Assembly (NCBI GenBank): GCA_027063755.1
Contig: JAMORD010000093.1
Coordinates: 1 to 35,932 of the forward strand
Length of the DNA stretch: 35,932 bases
Source of the DNA: a bacterium
Lineage (GTDB): Bacteria; Coprothermobacterota; Coprothermobacteria; Coprothermobacterales; JAADFF01
Direction of reading: 5' to 3'
Both the position numbers and the translations under genes were made by a program. This document shows positions 26,067 through 35,435 of the stretch, piece after piece (within the stretch, counting starts at the first letter, position 1; the number at the start of each line of letters is the position of its first letter). The notes beneath the pieces are model-generated. The model was given only the letters and a program-made list of their open reading frames with translations. It was not told where the DNA came from and made no database searches.

Positions 26067-27372
26067 TCTATTAATTGGTATAGTACTCATATCGCTAACT
26101 CTCGGTAGTTTTCCTGTTGGTGTATATAGCAAAGAGAATGTTTATAGCGATCTCAATGTATCGTTTGTATGTCAGGATAATAAACTGGTTGCCGATATAG
26201 ATTTCTTCATTAAAGACATGAATATGTTTGGTAAAAAGCTATCTTTTGCTGCAGATGTTGTTTCTTTAGCTCCATGGGGTATAAAATCTTTTCATGTGCC
26301 CTTGTCTCTTACGGGAGACAGATTATCAGGTGTGTATAGGGGAAGCCAAAGTATTGGTGAGTGCAAAGATGGTGTTTATAAAGTAGAGGTGTCTATAGAC
26401 AGTCGTATACGCAAGCTTTATACGGTAAATATAACATCAGACGATATTAAATATTGGTCAGATAATTTTCAAAAAACACCAGTTTTTATACAAGGGACTT
26501 TAACAGCCTCTGGTGGAATTGTTGCATTTGATGTATTTGTAGAAAATAATACTGACGCTACTCTAACTCTGTCTCGTTCAAATGTACTTTTAAATGTGCT
26601 ACTTTATTCAGATAAGTATCTTATATACAGCAGTGTTTATGATAATGATGAAAAATATGTAAAATATGCTATCAGACCGAGGAAGTTTCTAATAGTATAT
26701 CCAGGTGATAAGAAAAAGATAGCTGTTATTAGTGTGCCTGTAACAGATAGAAAGACCCATAAAGGTCAGTTCTCTTTATCAATAGTGGTTACTGGTACAC
26801 CGTTTATGGGTAGTTATGTTCGTATTCCCGTCTTTGACGAAAATCAATGCGAAGCTGTTCCTGATTGGGCTGTGGAATATATTAAACACTTTAGAGAAGT
26901 AGGTGTCATTCCTTGGCATAATGTAGCTGTTTCAGCGACGCGTGGGGATGTGGTAAAACTTATAGGTAGTTTGTATAGGCGTTTTTATCTCTTTAGAGGA
27001 GAAGTATTTCTTGATGTATCACTTGGAGAGCCTATATTGGGGTTGCTAAACAATCTTTATGATATGGAACGTCTTAGTGGTTATCCAGATAAAACTTATA
27101 GGCCATCGCAAGGGTTATCAAGATTAGAAGCAACTATTTTCTTACTTAAGTATATATATGGAGATAGTGTCTACGAGCTTGTATCTGATAATCAAGTTGA
27201 GGGTATTTTTCAAGATGTTCCAATAGATAAGTGGTATGCCCCTTGGATTGAATTGGCTTACAGAAAGGGACTTGTTAAAGGTTATGAAGACGGAACATTT
27301 AGACCCTTTGAAGGTATAACAAGGTTAGAAGTTATAGTTATGCTTTATCGTGCTTATCTACTCACGAAATAA
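26041..27372 (+). CDS. Secreted S-layer homology (SLH) domain protein
   Basis: Signal peptide MRLKHRWSSLLIGIVLISLTLGSFPVGVYS; C-terminal SLH repeats LSGYPDKTYRPSQGLSRLEATIFLLKYI and FQDVPIDKWYAPWIELAYRKGLVKGYEDGTFRPFEGITRLEVIVMLYRAY. Confidence 0.9.
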   Translation: MRLKHRWSSLLIGIVLISLTLGSFPVGVYSKENVYSDLNVSFVCQDNKLVADIDFFIKDMNMFGKKLSFAADVVSLAPWGIKSFHVPLSLTGDRLSGVYRGSQSIGECKDGVYKVEVSIDSRIRKLYTVNITSDDIKYWSDNFQKTPVFIQGTLTASGGIVAFDVFVENNTDATLTLSRSNVLLNVLLYSDKYLIYSSVYDNDEKYVKYAIRPRKFLIVYPGDKKKIAVISVPVTDRKTHKGQFSLSIVVTGTPFMGSYVRIPVFDENQCEAVPDWAVEYIKHFREVGVIPWHNVAVSATRGDVVKLIGSLYRRFYLFRGEVFLDVSLGEPILGLLNNLYDMERLSGYPDKTYRPSQGLSRLEATIFLLKYIYGDSVYELVSDNQVEGIFQDVPIDKWYAPWIELAYRKGLVKGYEDGTFRPFEGITRLEVIVMLYRAYLLTK

Positions 27373-27426
27373 ATTACTACGGTATAGGCTCAAAGAAAAC
27401 GTTTTTGTATGAAGTTGTATATAAAA

Positions 27427-27456
27427 GGATAGGGGGACCATATGATCCCCCTTATC
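27427..27456 (-). terminator. Stem-loop between convergent SLH and nucleoside-permease genes
   Basis: GGATAGGGGGA-CCATATGA-TCCCCCTTATCC; on minus followed by TTTTAT. Confidence 0.65.
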
Positions 27457-27478
27457 CCCTTATGGATTGGGTATTAGA

Positions 27479-28354
27479 TTATTCTCCTCTGATATAAGGA
27501 ACGCCGTCTGCTCTTGGTGGTCTGGCTTTACCTATAAAGCCTGCAAGAACGATAAGAACAAGTACATATGGAAGGGCTGTAAGGAATTCATTGGGAATGT
27601 AGGCTTGTACGAAGTCAAGTAACCTGAGGGCATCTGCAAATCCGAATATTGTGGAGGCAAGCACAGAGCGTATAGGCATCCAGTTTCCTAAAATCATAGA
27701 AGCCAGTCCAATGAAACCTCTACCACCTGAAATACCGCTTTGCCATATGGTGGGATATAGAGCTATGCCACCTAATGATGTAACAATACCACCAAGGAGG
27801 ATTCCAGTATATCTCATTTTTTCAACATTTATACCCAAACTATCTGCAGCTTCTGGATTTTCTCCAACGGCACGAAGTCTAAGTCCAAGAGATGTTTTAA
27901 ATAGTAACCAGTAGGATAATGGGGCAATGACAAGAAATAACATCAAAGCTACTAGCCATTGAATGTTTATGCCAAAGATTTGTGTATATGAGTTAGTTTT
28001 GCTCTGTGTTTCTTGCCCAAACATGACAAGGGAAAGCATACGGGTAACACCAATGGCTATAGTGTTCAGTGCGACACCACTGACAATATGATTGATTTTA
28101 AATGTTACCGTTGCCACGGCATGAATCAGTGATAATAGTAGACCTGCCATGATTCCCCAAAATAATCCCCACCAGGCACTATGACCGAAAAACGCACCGG
28201 CTACATATCCAAATGAAGAAACAAGCAATATGCCTTCAAGTGCAATATTTGCAACGCCAGAACGCTCATTGAATACACCTCCAAGAGCAGCATATCCAAT
28301 GGGGGCTGAAGAAATAATTGTACTTCTCAATATAAACCAAAGTGTATGCCACAT
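27479..28354 (-). CDS. Nucleoside ABC transporter permease (NupQ/YufQ-like)
   Basis: IISSAPIGYAALGGVFNERSGVANIALEGILLVSSFGYVAGA and RAVGENPEAADSLGINVEKMRYTGILLGG. Confidence 0.93.
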   Translation of the reverse strand: MWHTLWFILRSTIISSAPIGYAALGGVFNERSGVANIALEGILLVSSFGYVAGAFFGHSAWWGLFWGIMAGLLLSLIHAVATVTFKINHIVSGVALNTIAIGVTRMLSLVMFGQETQSKTNSYTQIFGINIQWLVALMLFLVIAPLSYWLLFKTSLGLRLRAVGENPEAADSLGINVEKMRYTGILLGGIVTSLGGIALYPTIWQSGISGGRGFIGLASMILGNWMPIRSVLASTIFGFADALRLLDFVQAYIPNEFLTALPYVLVLIVLAGFIGKARPPRADGVPYIRGE

Positions 28355-29505
28355 TATCTATCACCTGCCCCTGATAGCACTTCTTTTCTGCGCAGTTTAG
28401 ATATGTATCTATTCATTGCTACACTTGCGATAACCATAACGATGATAATAAAGCCTGTGATGAGATCCATTGTGGAGTTGGGAATACCAAGTTCAAACTG
28501 TAAGTTGTAGCCTGCTGTTCTTAAAAAGCCAAACAGAAGGGCTGCTAATACAACACCAATGGGGTTGTTATATCCAATTAGCGCTACAGCTATACCATCA
28601 AATCCAAGACCACTTGTCATGTGGTGTGTGTAATATCCTTTTATGCCAAATATTTCTTGCAAGTTAATAAGACCTGCAATAGCACCACTCCACAGCATAG
28701 CATTGAATACCACTAATCTGGGAGGTACACCGCTGTACTTGGCTGCGTTAGGATTTGTTCCAAGCATTTCTATTTCAAATCCCCAGTTTGTATAGAAAAT
28801 AATGATATAAACGATGAAGATCAAAATGGCAGCAATGAACAAGCTTTCATATAGTGGAATATACTTGGGAAATGGGAAATGTCCGTGAAATATATCATAT
28901 AATTTGTGGAAAGTAACCGATGGTGGAAAGTCCAGTGTCTTAGGTTCGAGACTTTCTCCTACCTTAACGCCACTAAGAGGACCATTCACAAAATATTTGG
29001 CTGTTGTATATGCTATTTGATTCATCATAATTGTTGTAATAACTTCATGGACACCTTTTTTCATCTTGAGAATAGCTGGTATTAAGGCCCACAAGGCGCC
29101 GCCAAGCATGGCAAATAACACGACAAATATAACATTGAGCCAGTGAAAGGCCGGTGATTTGATGGAAAAGTAGATGGCATATATTGAAGCAACGAGTCCA
29201 CCAATATAGTATTGACCTTCTGTTCCTATATTGAAAACACCAGCTCTAAATGCGATGGCTGCAGCAATACCAGAGATAGCAAGTGGTTCAGCCCTTGCTA
29301 TAATATAGCCTAAATCTTTGGTAGAAGTAAGAGTTTTACCCATGACACGAAAGGCATATAAAGTATCACTGATAGATCCTTTTCTGATTAGCAGAATCAA
29401 GAAGAATAGTAGAAGTGCGGATATAACAATACCTACAACAGGGGCTACCAGAGACAAGAGGAAGTATTTAAAGTTATTGGTTTTTTTCTTAGGCAATTTG
29501 TTCAC
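28354..29505 (-). CDS. Nucleoside ABC transporter permease (NupP/YufP-like)
   Basis: ILARAEPLAISGIAAAIAFRAGVFNIGTEGQYYIGGL-type motif (IARAEPLAISGIAAAIAFRAGVFNIGTEGQYYIGG), MLGTNPNAAKYSGV. Confidence 0.93.
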   Translation of the reverse strand: MNKLPKKKTNNFKYFLLSLVAPVVGIVISALLLFFLILLIRKGSISDTLYAFRVMGKTLTSTKDLGYIIARAEPLAISGIAAAIAFRAGVFNIGTEGQYYIGGLVASIYAIYFSIKSPAFHWLNVIFVVLFAMLGGALWALIPAILKMKKGVHEVITTIMMNQIAYTTAKYFVNGPLSGVKVGESLEPKTLDFPPSVTFHKLYDIFHGHFPFPKYIPLYESLFIAAILIFIVYIIIFYTNWGFEIEMLGTNPNAAKYSGVPPRLVVFNAMLWSGAIAGLINLQEIFGIKGYYTHHMTSGLGFDGIAVALIGYNNPIGVVLAALLFGFLRTAGYNLQFELGIPNSTMDLITGFIIIVMVIASVAMNRYISKLRRKEVLSGAGDR

Positions 29506-31066
29506 CCCCTACTGTATCTCCTCCGTTGTGGGATTCTAAATCTCCACCCAACATATAATAACCTACTTCCTTAGGAGTAACCTGTCTGTTTGTGTTGTCA
29601 AGCTCTTTTATGATTTTTCCTTTAAACATAACTCCTATCCTATCTGATAGCAAAAGTAGTTCATCTAAGTCAGCAGATACAAGAAGTATTGCCTTGTTTT
29701 GCTTTTTCTCTTCAAACAGCTGTCTATAAATGAATTCCATGGCCCCAATATCTACACCTCTGGTAGGATGGGCAGCTATCATGAGATCGTGGTCAAAGCT
29801 GATTTCTCTCCCAACAACGAATTTTTGTTGATTACCACCAGATAATGCACTCATAGGAACCTTTTCTGATGGGGTTCTAACATCAAATTTTTTGATGATT
29901 TCCATAGCCCATTTTGATATGTTAGAAAATCTTCTAAATATTCCATATCTGGCAAACTTTTCTTCTCTATGATGGCCCAATATGCTATTATCCGCAAGTG
30001 TAAAAGGTAAGAATACCCCGAATTTATGCCTGTCTCCAGGTATATGTGAAACACCCTTTTTCCTTATTATATGGGTAGGCTTGCCTGTAATATCTTCACC
30101 TTTTATTATGACTTGTCCCTTTTTCGGATGTCTTAGACCATAGATTGCTTCTATGAGTTCAGCCTGCCCGTTGCCTTCGACTCCGGCAATTCCGTATATC
30201 TCACCTGCTTTGATGTGAAAGCTAACATTATTAACGGCCATAACGCCTTTGGTATCTGATTCTACGGTGAGATCTTTTACTTCTAATATTACATCTCCGG
30301 GGGTAACATCTGGCCTGGGGACATCTAAAAGTACTGGATGTCCGACCATAAGTTCTGCAATCTTTTCTTTTGTTGCTTCACTTTTTGGCATTGTATGGAC
30401 GAGCCTACCTTTACGCATAACACTAATACGATCTGCTATTTCCATAACTTCATGGAGTTTGTGACTAATGAAGATAATGCTGTGTCCTTGCTCTTTGAGC
30501 CTATTAATAATGGTAAATAGTTCCTCTGTTTCTTGAGGGGTAAGCACTGCTGTGGGCTCGTCAAGAATAAGGATTTTGGCGTTTCTATACAGAACTTTTA
30601 GTATTTCTACTCTCTGTTGTTGACCTACAGAGAGGACCTCTACATCTACATCCAGTGGAACATGAAGTCCACTTTCAGTCATAATTTTTTCAATGTTTTT
30701 TCGTGCTGTATCAAAATCTATGACTGATGATGGTTCATATCCCAAGATGATATTCTCAATGGTTGTTAAGCCGTATACAAGCATGAAGTGCTGGTGAACC
30801 ATACCTATGCCGTGTCTTATTGCATCTTGAGGGTTCTTGAATTTTACAGGTTTCAATTCACCGTCTATCTTGATGTAAATGGTTCCCTCATCAGGGTGGT
30901 AGAGTCCGTACAGAATCTTCATTAGAGTTGATTTGCCGGCCCCGTTTTCACCTACGAGTGCATGAACCTCTTTTTCTTTTAGGTCAAAGTTGATATGATC
31001 GTTTGCTAAAACTCCCGGGAAGCGTTTAGTGATGTTTTCCATTTTAAGGATGATATCTCCGGGCAA
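29489..31066 (-). CDS. Nucleoside ABC transporter ATP-binding protein, two-NBD (NupO/YufO-like)
   Basis: GENGAGKSTLMKILYGLYHPDEG, LSVGQQQRVEILKVLYR, LILDEPTAVLTPQE; second half GVEGNGQAELIEAIYG, LSGGNQQKFVVGREI. Confidence 0.95.
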   Translation of the reverse strand: MPGDIILKMENITKRFPGVLANDHINFDLKEKEVHALVGENGAGKSTLMKILYGLYHPDEGTIYIKIDGELKPVKFKNPQDAIRHGIGMVHQHFMLVYGLTTIENIILGYEPSSVIDFDTARKNIEKIMTESGLHVPLDVDVEVLSVGQQQRVEILKVLYRNAKILILDEPTAVLTPQETEELFTIINRLKEQGHSIIFISHKLHEVMEIADRISVMRKGRLVHTMPKSEATKEKIAELMVGHPVLLDVPRPDVTPGDVILEVKDLTVESDTKGVMAVNNVSFHIKAGEIYGIAGVEGNGQAELIEAIYGLRHPKKGQVIIKGEDITGKPTHIIRKKGVSHIPGDRHKFGVFLPFTLADNSILGHHREEKFARYGIFRRFSNISKWAMEIIKKFDVRTPSEKVPMSALSGGNQQKFVVGREISFDHDLMIAAHPTRGVDIGAMEFIYRQLFEEKKQNKAILLVSADLDELLLLSDRIGVMFKGKIIKELDNTNRQVTPKEVGYYMLGGDLESHNGGDTVGGEQIA

Positions 31067-31090
31067 GTTGTTTCACCTCCCAAATAAAAT

Positions 31091-31116
31091 AAAAGGGGAG
31101 CATATGCTCCCCTTTT
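31091..31116 (-). terminator. Perfect palindromic intra-operon terminator between bmpA-like and ATPase genes
   Basis: AAAAGGGGAGCATATGCTCCCCTTTT, followed on minus by ATTTTATTT. Confidence 0.85.
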
Positions 31117-31129
31117 GCCAGTTGGTAAG

Positions 31130-32302
31130 TTACTGTCCTAATTTTGCCTTGAATTGTTGCAGTTCATCATCTGTTGCGGGAACGGTGATTTCTCCGTTAA
31201 TGATTTTCTGTTTTAACTCGTCTACCTGAGGTTTAATTGGGTCAAGGAGTTCTTTGTTGTAGTCGTTGTAAGCGTAGCCAACACCATTTTCTTTAAGGCC
31301 GAATTCCATAACCTTAGCTTCCACCTTGCCATTATCATACATTTCTTTGATAATGGTATATACTGCTGTGTCTACACGCTTAAGCATGGATGTAATGATA
31401 TGCTTTGCCATTTCTCTATCTTTCTCCTGGTCAGATGTTGCAAGAATGAGGCCCTGATCGGAGTCAACACCAATAGCCCATTTGTCCTTTTCAAGTGCTG
31501 CTTCAAAAAGACCCATACCAGTACCACCAGCTGCGTGGTAGATAATATCGGCACCCTGGTCATACTGAGAGATTGCGATTTCTTTACCCTTTGGTGGGTT
31601 GTTCCATGCCTGACCGGGATCATCAGAAACAAAGGCGGTCATGATAGCACCATCTTTGCGAAGTTCTGGGTTAACATACATGGCACCGGCTTCATATCCG
31701 ACCATAAACTTACGAATAAGAGGAATATCCATACCACCTATGAAACCAATCTTGTTTGTTTCTGTTTTGTATCCTGCAATAGCACCAACAAGGAAAGAAC
31801 CTTCCTGCTCTTTAAATAGCAGACAGGTAACATTGGCTGGATGGTCATCGGGGCTATAGCAGGAGTCAATGATAGCAAAGTGGACATCTGGAAAATCGTT
31901 AGCAACATTCTTAATAGCATCTGTGAAAGCAAAGCCTACGCCGATAACGAGATCGTATCCGTTTTCTGCAAGTTTACGCAGAAGCTGCTCTCTGTCGCTT
32001 CCTCCCTGCTTGGGCTCCATATACTTCATTTCAATGTTTGTGCCGTAGTTGACATTGTCAGGATCGTCTTTAATGTAGCCGCCTAACTCTTTTGCTGCCT
32101 TGACAAGTCCTCTGTAGGCAGAGTCGTTGAAGGATTTGTCGCCTCTTCCACCGATGTCGAAGACGACACCGACTTTAAGCTTTGGTTCGCCACTTGTCTG
32201 GCTTCCTGAATTCTGGTTACCGGTCTGAGACTGACCGCAACCTACGAGCCCCAGTGTAAGTACCAGGGCAAGGACGGTGATAATTGTAAAAACTTTCTTC
32301 AT
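31130..32302 (-). CDS. BMP family nucleoside-binding lipoprotein (BmpA/NupN-like)
   Basis: Lipobox LTLGLVGC; KVGVVFDIGGRGDKSFNDSAYRGL, DLVIGVGFAFTDAIKNVANDFPDVHFAIID, IYHAAGGTGMGLFEAA. Confidence 0.95.
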   Translation of the reverse strand: MKKVFTIITVLALVLTLGLVGCGQSQTGNQNSGSQTSGEPKLKVGVVFDIGGRGDKSFNDSAYRGLVKAAKELGGYIKDDPDNVNYGTNIEMKYMEPKQGGSDREQLLRKLAENGYDLVIGVGFAFTDAIKNVANDFPDVHFAIIDSCYSPDDHPANVTCLLFKEQEGSFLVGAIAGYKTETNKIGFIGGMDIPLIRKFMVGYEAGAMYVNPELRKDGAIMTAFVSDDPGQAWNNPPKGKEIAISQYDQGADIIYHAAGGTGMGLFEAALEKDKWAIGVDSDQGLILATSDQEKDREMAKHIITSMLKRVDTAVYTIIKEMYDNGKVEAKVMEFGLKENGVGYAYNDYNKELLDPIKPQVDELKQKIINGEITVPATDDELQQFKAKLGQ

Positions 32303-32321
32303 GCATAGTCCCTCCTTCTAT

Positions 32322-32365
32322 AGGGTATTGTGAGACATGAGTCTCTGCATAAATTATTATACCCT
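32322..32365 (-). promoter_or_regulatory. bmpA promoter region with nested inverted repeats
   Basis: Minus TATAAT at 32356-32361 at the 3' end of the upstream MurJ gene; outer IR AGGGTAT...ATACCCT, inner GAGAC-ATGA-GTCTC. Confidence 0.55.
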
Positions 32366-33877
32366 CTTTTTTCTGAGAAGGATATTTAATTCCTTGGGTC
32401 TGATAAGGATTACAGTTGCACCATAAATCAAAACGGCCGTAAAAATAATAAATATTATTGTTGTTTTCTGCATATATTCTAAGTATAGGTTACTGCATAT
32501 TAAAGATATGCCCATTGGTATAGTGTAAGCTGTTATTCTGATAAAATCTTTTAACAACATATTTACAATTCTGCCTGATGTTTTCTTCTCTAATGTATAT
32601 CCTAAAAGAAGGAAATTAACCATACTGGCTACTGAAGTACCCAATGCTAAACCAGTTATTCCCATTTTTAGAAGGATTCCAAGGATATAGTTAAGTATAA
32701 TATTGATGATAAGTGTTAAAGAAGAAGTTTTTAGTGGGGTCATGGTATCTTTAAATGCATAATGTCCTCTATTAAATGCTATGATGGCACTTTGAAATGG
32801 TATACCTATAGCATACATAGCCATGGCCATGGCCGTAAAGTTAACATCTTCCATTGTGAATTTGCCGCCGGGAAAGTAGAATAGTAGATATACGATTTGC
32901 TTTGATAAAAGGATAAGTCCAACTGCCGAAGGAATGGTTAAAAACCATATGGCTGATACACCATTTTCTAAAAGGTTTTGAAAGTCTTTCCATTGTTTTC
33001 TGCTAACAAATTCTGATAGTCTGGGGAAAAATGCACCTGCTATGGCAATTCCGAACATAGAAGAGGGAAGAGAGGCTATTTTGTTAGCATATTCAAGTCG
33101 TGTGATAGAACCTACTGGCATGAATGATGCCATTATCTGATCGGCAAGAACACTAAAGTAAATGATACCAGTGCTTAGGAGTGTAGGACTTGAGATAGCA
33201 AGGAATTGTTTAATGATGTCTTTTGATGGTTTGCAGAGGTGTATTTTTAGTACTTTGTTGACATGCAATGTGGTAAATATGAACATAAGCAAAGTGCCGA
33301 TGAGTACTGATAATGGTAAAGCATAAGCTGTGTGAAGGAAGTATATAACAGTGACGATGGTAGCGTTTTGTATTAAAACACCTATGTACGGAATGGTGAA
33401 TATATGGTAGGATTGGAACAAACTCCAGAGTATGCCACTGGTGATGATGAAGAAAAATGATATAGATGTCCATCTAAGGAAACTAACGAGATAACCGTAT
33501 GTCATAGGATTTATGCCAGGGTATATCTTGGCGATCCATGGGGCGAATAGGAATGTTAGTATTGATATCCCGAGTCCCAGTAGACCAACAAATGAAATAA
33601 TATTGCTGGCAAGGTATCTGGCCTTATCTTCACCTTGGGTTTCTTTTTCATGTATAAAAAGGCTAAGGAATCCTATATTAAATGCGGAAGATACCTGATT
33701 AGCCAGATAGAAGATAACTTTCATTGTGATATTAAAGGCATCGGTTATAGGCGATGTGCCAAAGAAGTATCCAATAAGCATATCTCTTGCGAACCCAAGA
33801 AGTCGGCTACCAAATATGCCAAGGAATGATATGATGCTATTAACTTTGACCGAGCGTGGTTTTATTAACCCTTTCAC
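32357..33877 (-). CDS. murJ: MurJ/MviN-family lipid flippase (paralog 1)
   Basis: MOP-type multi-TM protein with GSRLLGFARDMLIGYFFGTSPITDAFNI and LEYANKIASLPSSMFGIAIAGAFFPRLSE; GTG start after SD AAGGAGG. Confidence 0.85.
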   Translation of the reverse strand: MKGLIKPRSVKVNSIISFLGIFGSRLLGFARDMLIGYFFGTSPITDAFNITMKVIFYLANQVSSAFNIGFLSLFIHEKETQGEDKARYLASNIISFVGLLGLGISILTFLFAPWIAKIYPGINPMTYGYLVSFLRWTSISFFFIITSGILWSLFQSYHIFTIPYIGVLIQNATIVTVIYFLHTAYALPLSVLIGTLLMFIFTTLHVNKVLKIHLCKPSKDIIKQFLAISSPTLLSTGIIYFSVLADQIMASFMPVGSITRLEYANKIASLPSSMFGIAIAGAFFPRLSEFVSRKQWKDFQNLLENGVSAIWFLTIPSAVGLILLSKQIVYLLFYFPGGKFTMEDVNFTAMAMAMYAIGIPFQSAIIAFNRGHYAFKDTMTPLKTSSLTLIINIILNYILGILLKMGITGLALGTSVASMVNFLLLGYTLEKKTSGRIVNMLLKDFIRITAYTIPMGISLICSNLYLEYMQKTTIIFIIFTAVLIYGATVILIRPKELNILLRKKRV

Positions 33878-35373
33878 ATTTTTTGCCTCCTTGCCAATTT
33901 TTTCACGATTTTTACCGCTTCCTCATCTCTTAAAATGAGAAGCATCGCTCCATAAATGATAATGCCTGTAATTATAAGTATTATTGTGTATATTCTTTCT
34001 ATACCTGTTATTCTTTTCAGGAATATCAGAGAACCCCCCATAACAGAACTTGCCAAGATGACCTTTATTAGTCCCCTAATATATTGTGAGGGTATAGGTC
34101 GGTGGGTGATGTTGAGTAATATGAAGAGTACGGCTATTTCCATTAGTGTTGAGGTTATGGCCGTTGCCAAAGCAAATCCTGGGGCTCCCATATCCAATTT
34201 AAATCCAAGCATCCAGTTTAAAATGATGTTTATGGGAACAAAAATGCCTGCAAGCCACATGGATATATGTCCTTTTTTCAGGGCCACTAAACTGTTGTTG
34301 AGTGGAATATACAAAGAGGTAAATAGATAGCGAAAAGCGTAGAAAGTTGTTGCATAAGCTACAAGAGTAACATCTGTCATTGTAAATTTGCCGCCAAAAT
34401 ATAGAAAGTAAATGATATTCTCTGAGAGAGAAGCTATTCCTACAGATGCTGGTATAATGAGCCATCCACCAAGATATAAAACTTTACCAATATATTCTGA
34501 AAATTTTTCCATATTACAACGGGCTCCAGCTTCGGCAAATCCAGTATATACGCTTTTAGATATTGCTTCGCCAAACAGAGCGTATGGTAACATAGCCACA
34601 GTTGTTGCCGATGCTAAGGCTGATACACTCCTTGGATCAGGAAGTAGGGTTGCCATATATCTATCTACAAATGTGTTGATAAAGTTGATGCTGGTGCCGA
34701 GTATCACAGGTGTACTGAGCCACAGGATAGATTTTATGTGTGAAAGTTTTGGCCTATGGAGTTGTTTGATGTAGCTATACATTGCAATGCTAACGATGGC
34801 TGCGAACACTATTTCACCAATAAGACGTCCACCCATTAGCATTGTTGTTGTAGGGAATAACAAAATAGCAATTATGTATATGGTGTTAATAAGCGGTTCC
34901 CTGATAATTTGGTAGGTGAATGTACGGAAACCGCTGAATATGGATTCTGCGGTGTCTGAGATGGCAAGAGCTATAATAAGTATGCCTGCCATTGTATATA
35001 TGAGCTGACCAAAGTGTAAAAGATGCTTTGATGCAGTTAGATTTCCCAAAGTATATTTAGAGAGCAAGGGACTAAAGGCAATCATTAGTAATCCTATTAC
35101 TAAGTTGATGCCTACCACCACGCTGAATGCACTGGTAATAGTAGACTTATCTTCTCTGTTTTGTAAAATGTGGGGTATTGATGCCTTATTAAAGCTTTTT
35201 ATTGTAGTACTTCTTATAAGTCCTACAAGGGTGATGACAAAGGAAAAAATAGACATTTCTGGAGAAAGTCCAAACATAGTCTTAGTAAGGCGTTCCCTTA
35301 TTAGTCCTAAGACCTTGCTGATAAATTTGCCGATTATCGTGTAAATGGATGCTTTTCTTATGTTTCCTTTCAT
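33874..35373 (-). CDS. MurJ/MviN-family lipid flippase-like protein (paralog 2)
   Basis: ISKVLGLIRERLTKTMFGLSPEMSIFSF and VAMLPYALFGEAISKSVYTGFAEAG align in position with MurJ motifs; 4-nt overlap with paralog 1. Confidence 0.8.
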   Translation of the reverse strand: MKGNIRKASIYTIIGKFISKVLGLIRERLTKTMFGLSPEMSIFSFVITLVGLIRSTTIKSFNKASIPHILQNREDKSTITSAFSVVVGINLVIGLLMIAFSPLLSKYTLGNLTASKHLLHFGQLIYTMAGILIIALAISDTAESIFSGFRTFTYQIIREPLINTIYIIAILLFPTTTMLMGGRLIGEIVFAAIVSIAMYSYIKQLHRPKLSHIKSILWLSTPVILGTSINFINTFVDRYMATLLPDPRSVSALASATTVAMLPYALFGEAISKSVYTGFAEAGARCNMEKFSEYIGKVLYLGGWLIIPASVGIASLSENIIYFLYFGGKFTMTDVTLVAYATTFYAFRYLFTSLYIPLNNSLVALKKGHISMWLAGIFVPINIILNWMLGFKLDMGAPGFALATAITSTLMEIAVLFILLNITHRPIPSQYIRGLIKVILASSVMGGSLIFLKRITGIERIYTIILIITGIIIYGAMLLILRDEEAVKIVKKLARRQKM

Positions 35374-35435
35374 CGTCGTATATTATCCCATAAATTCCAC
35401 GGTTATAATAAATCTCAGATGTCTATGAGGAGGCA

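Noticed and set aside
32282-32365. Possible purine or preQ1 riboswitch upstream of bmpA
   Set aside because: Leader from the predicted TSS is only about 45-50 nt and conserved core nucleotides of these classes are not seen.
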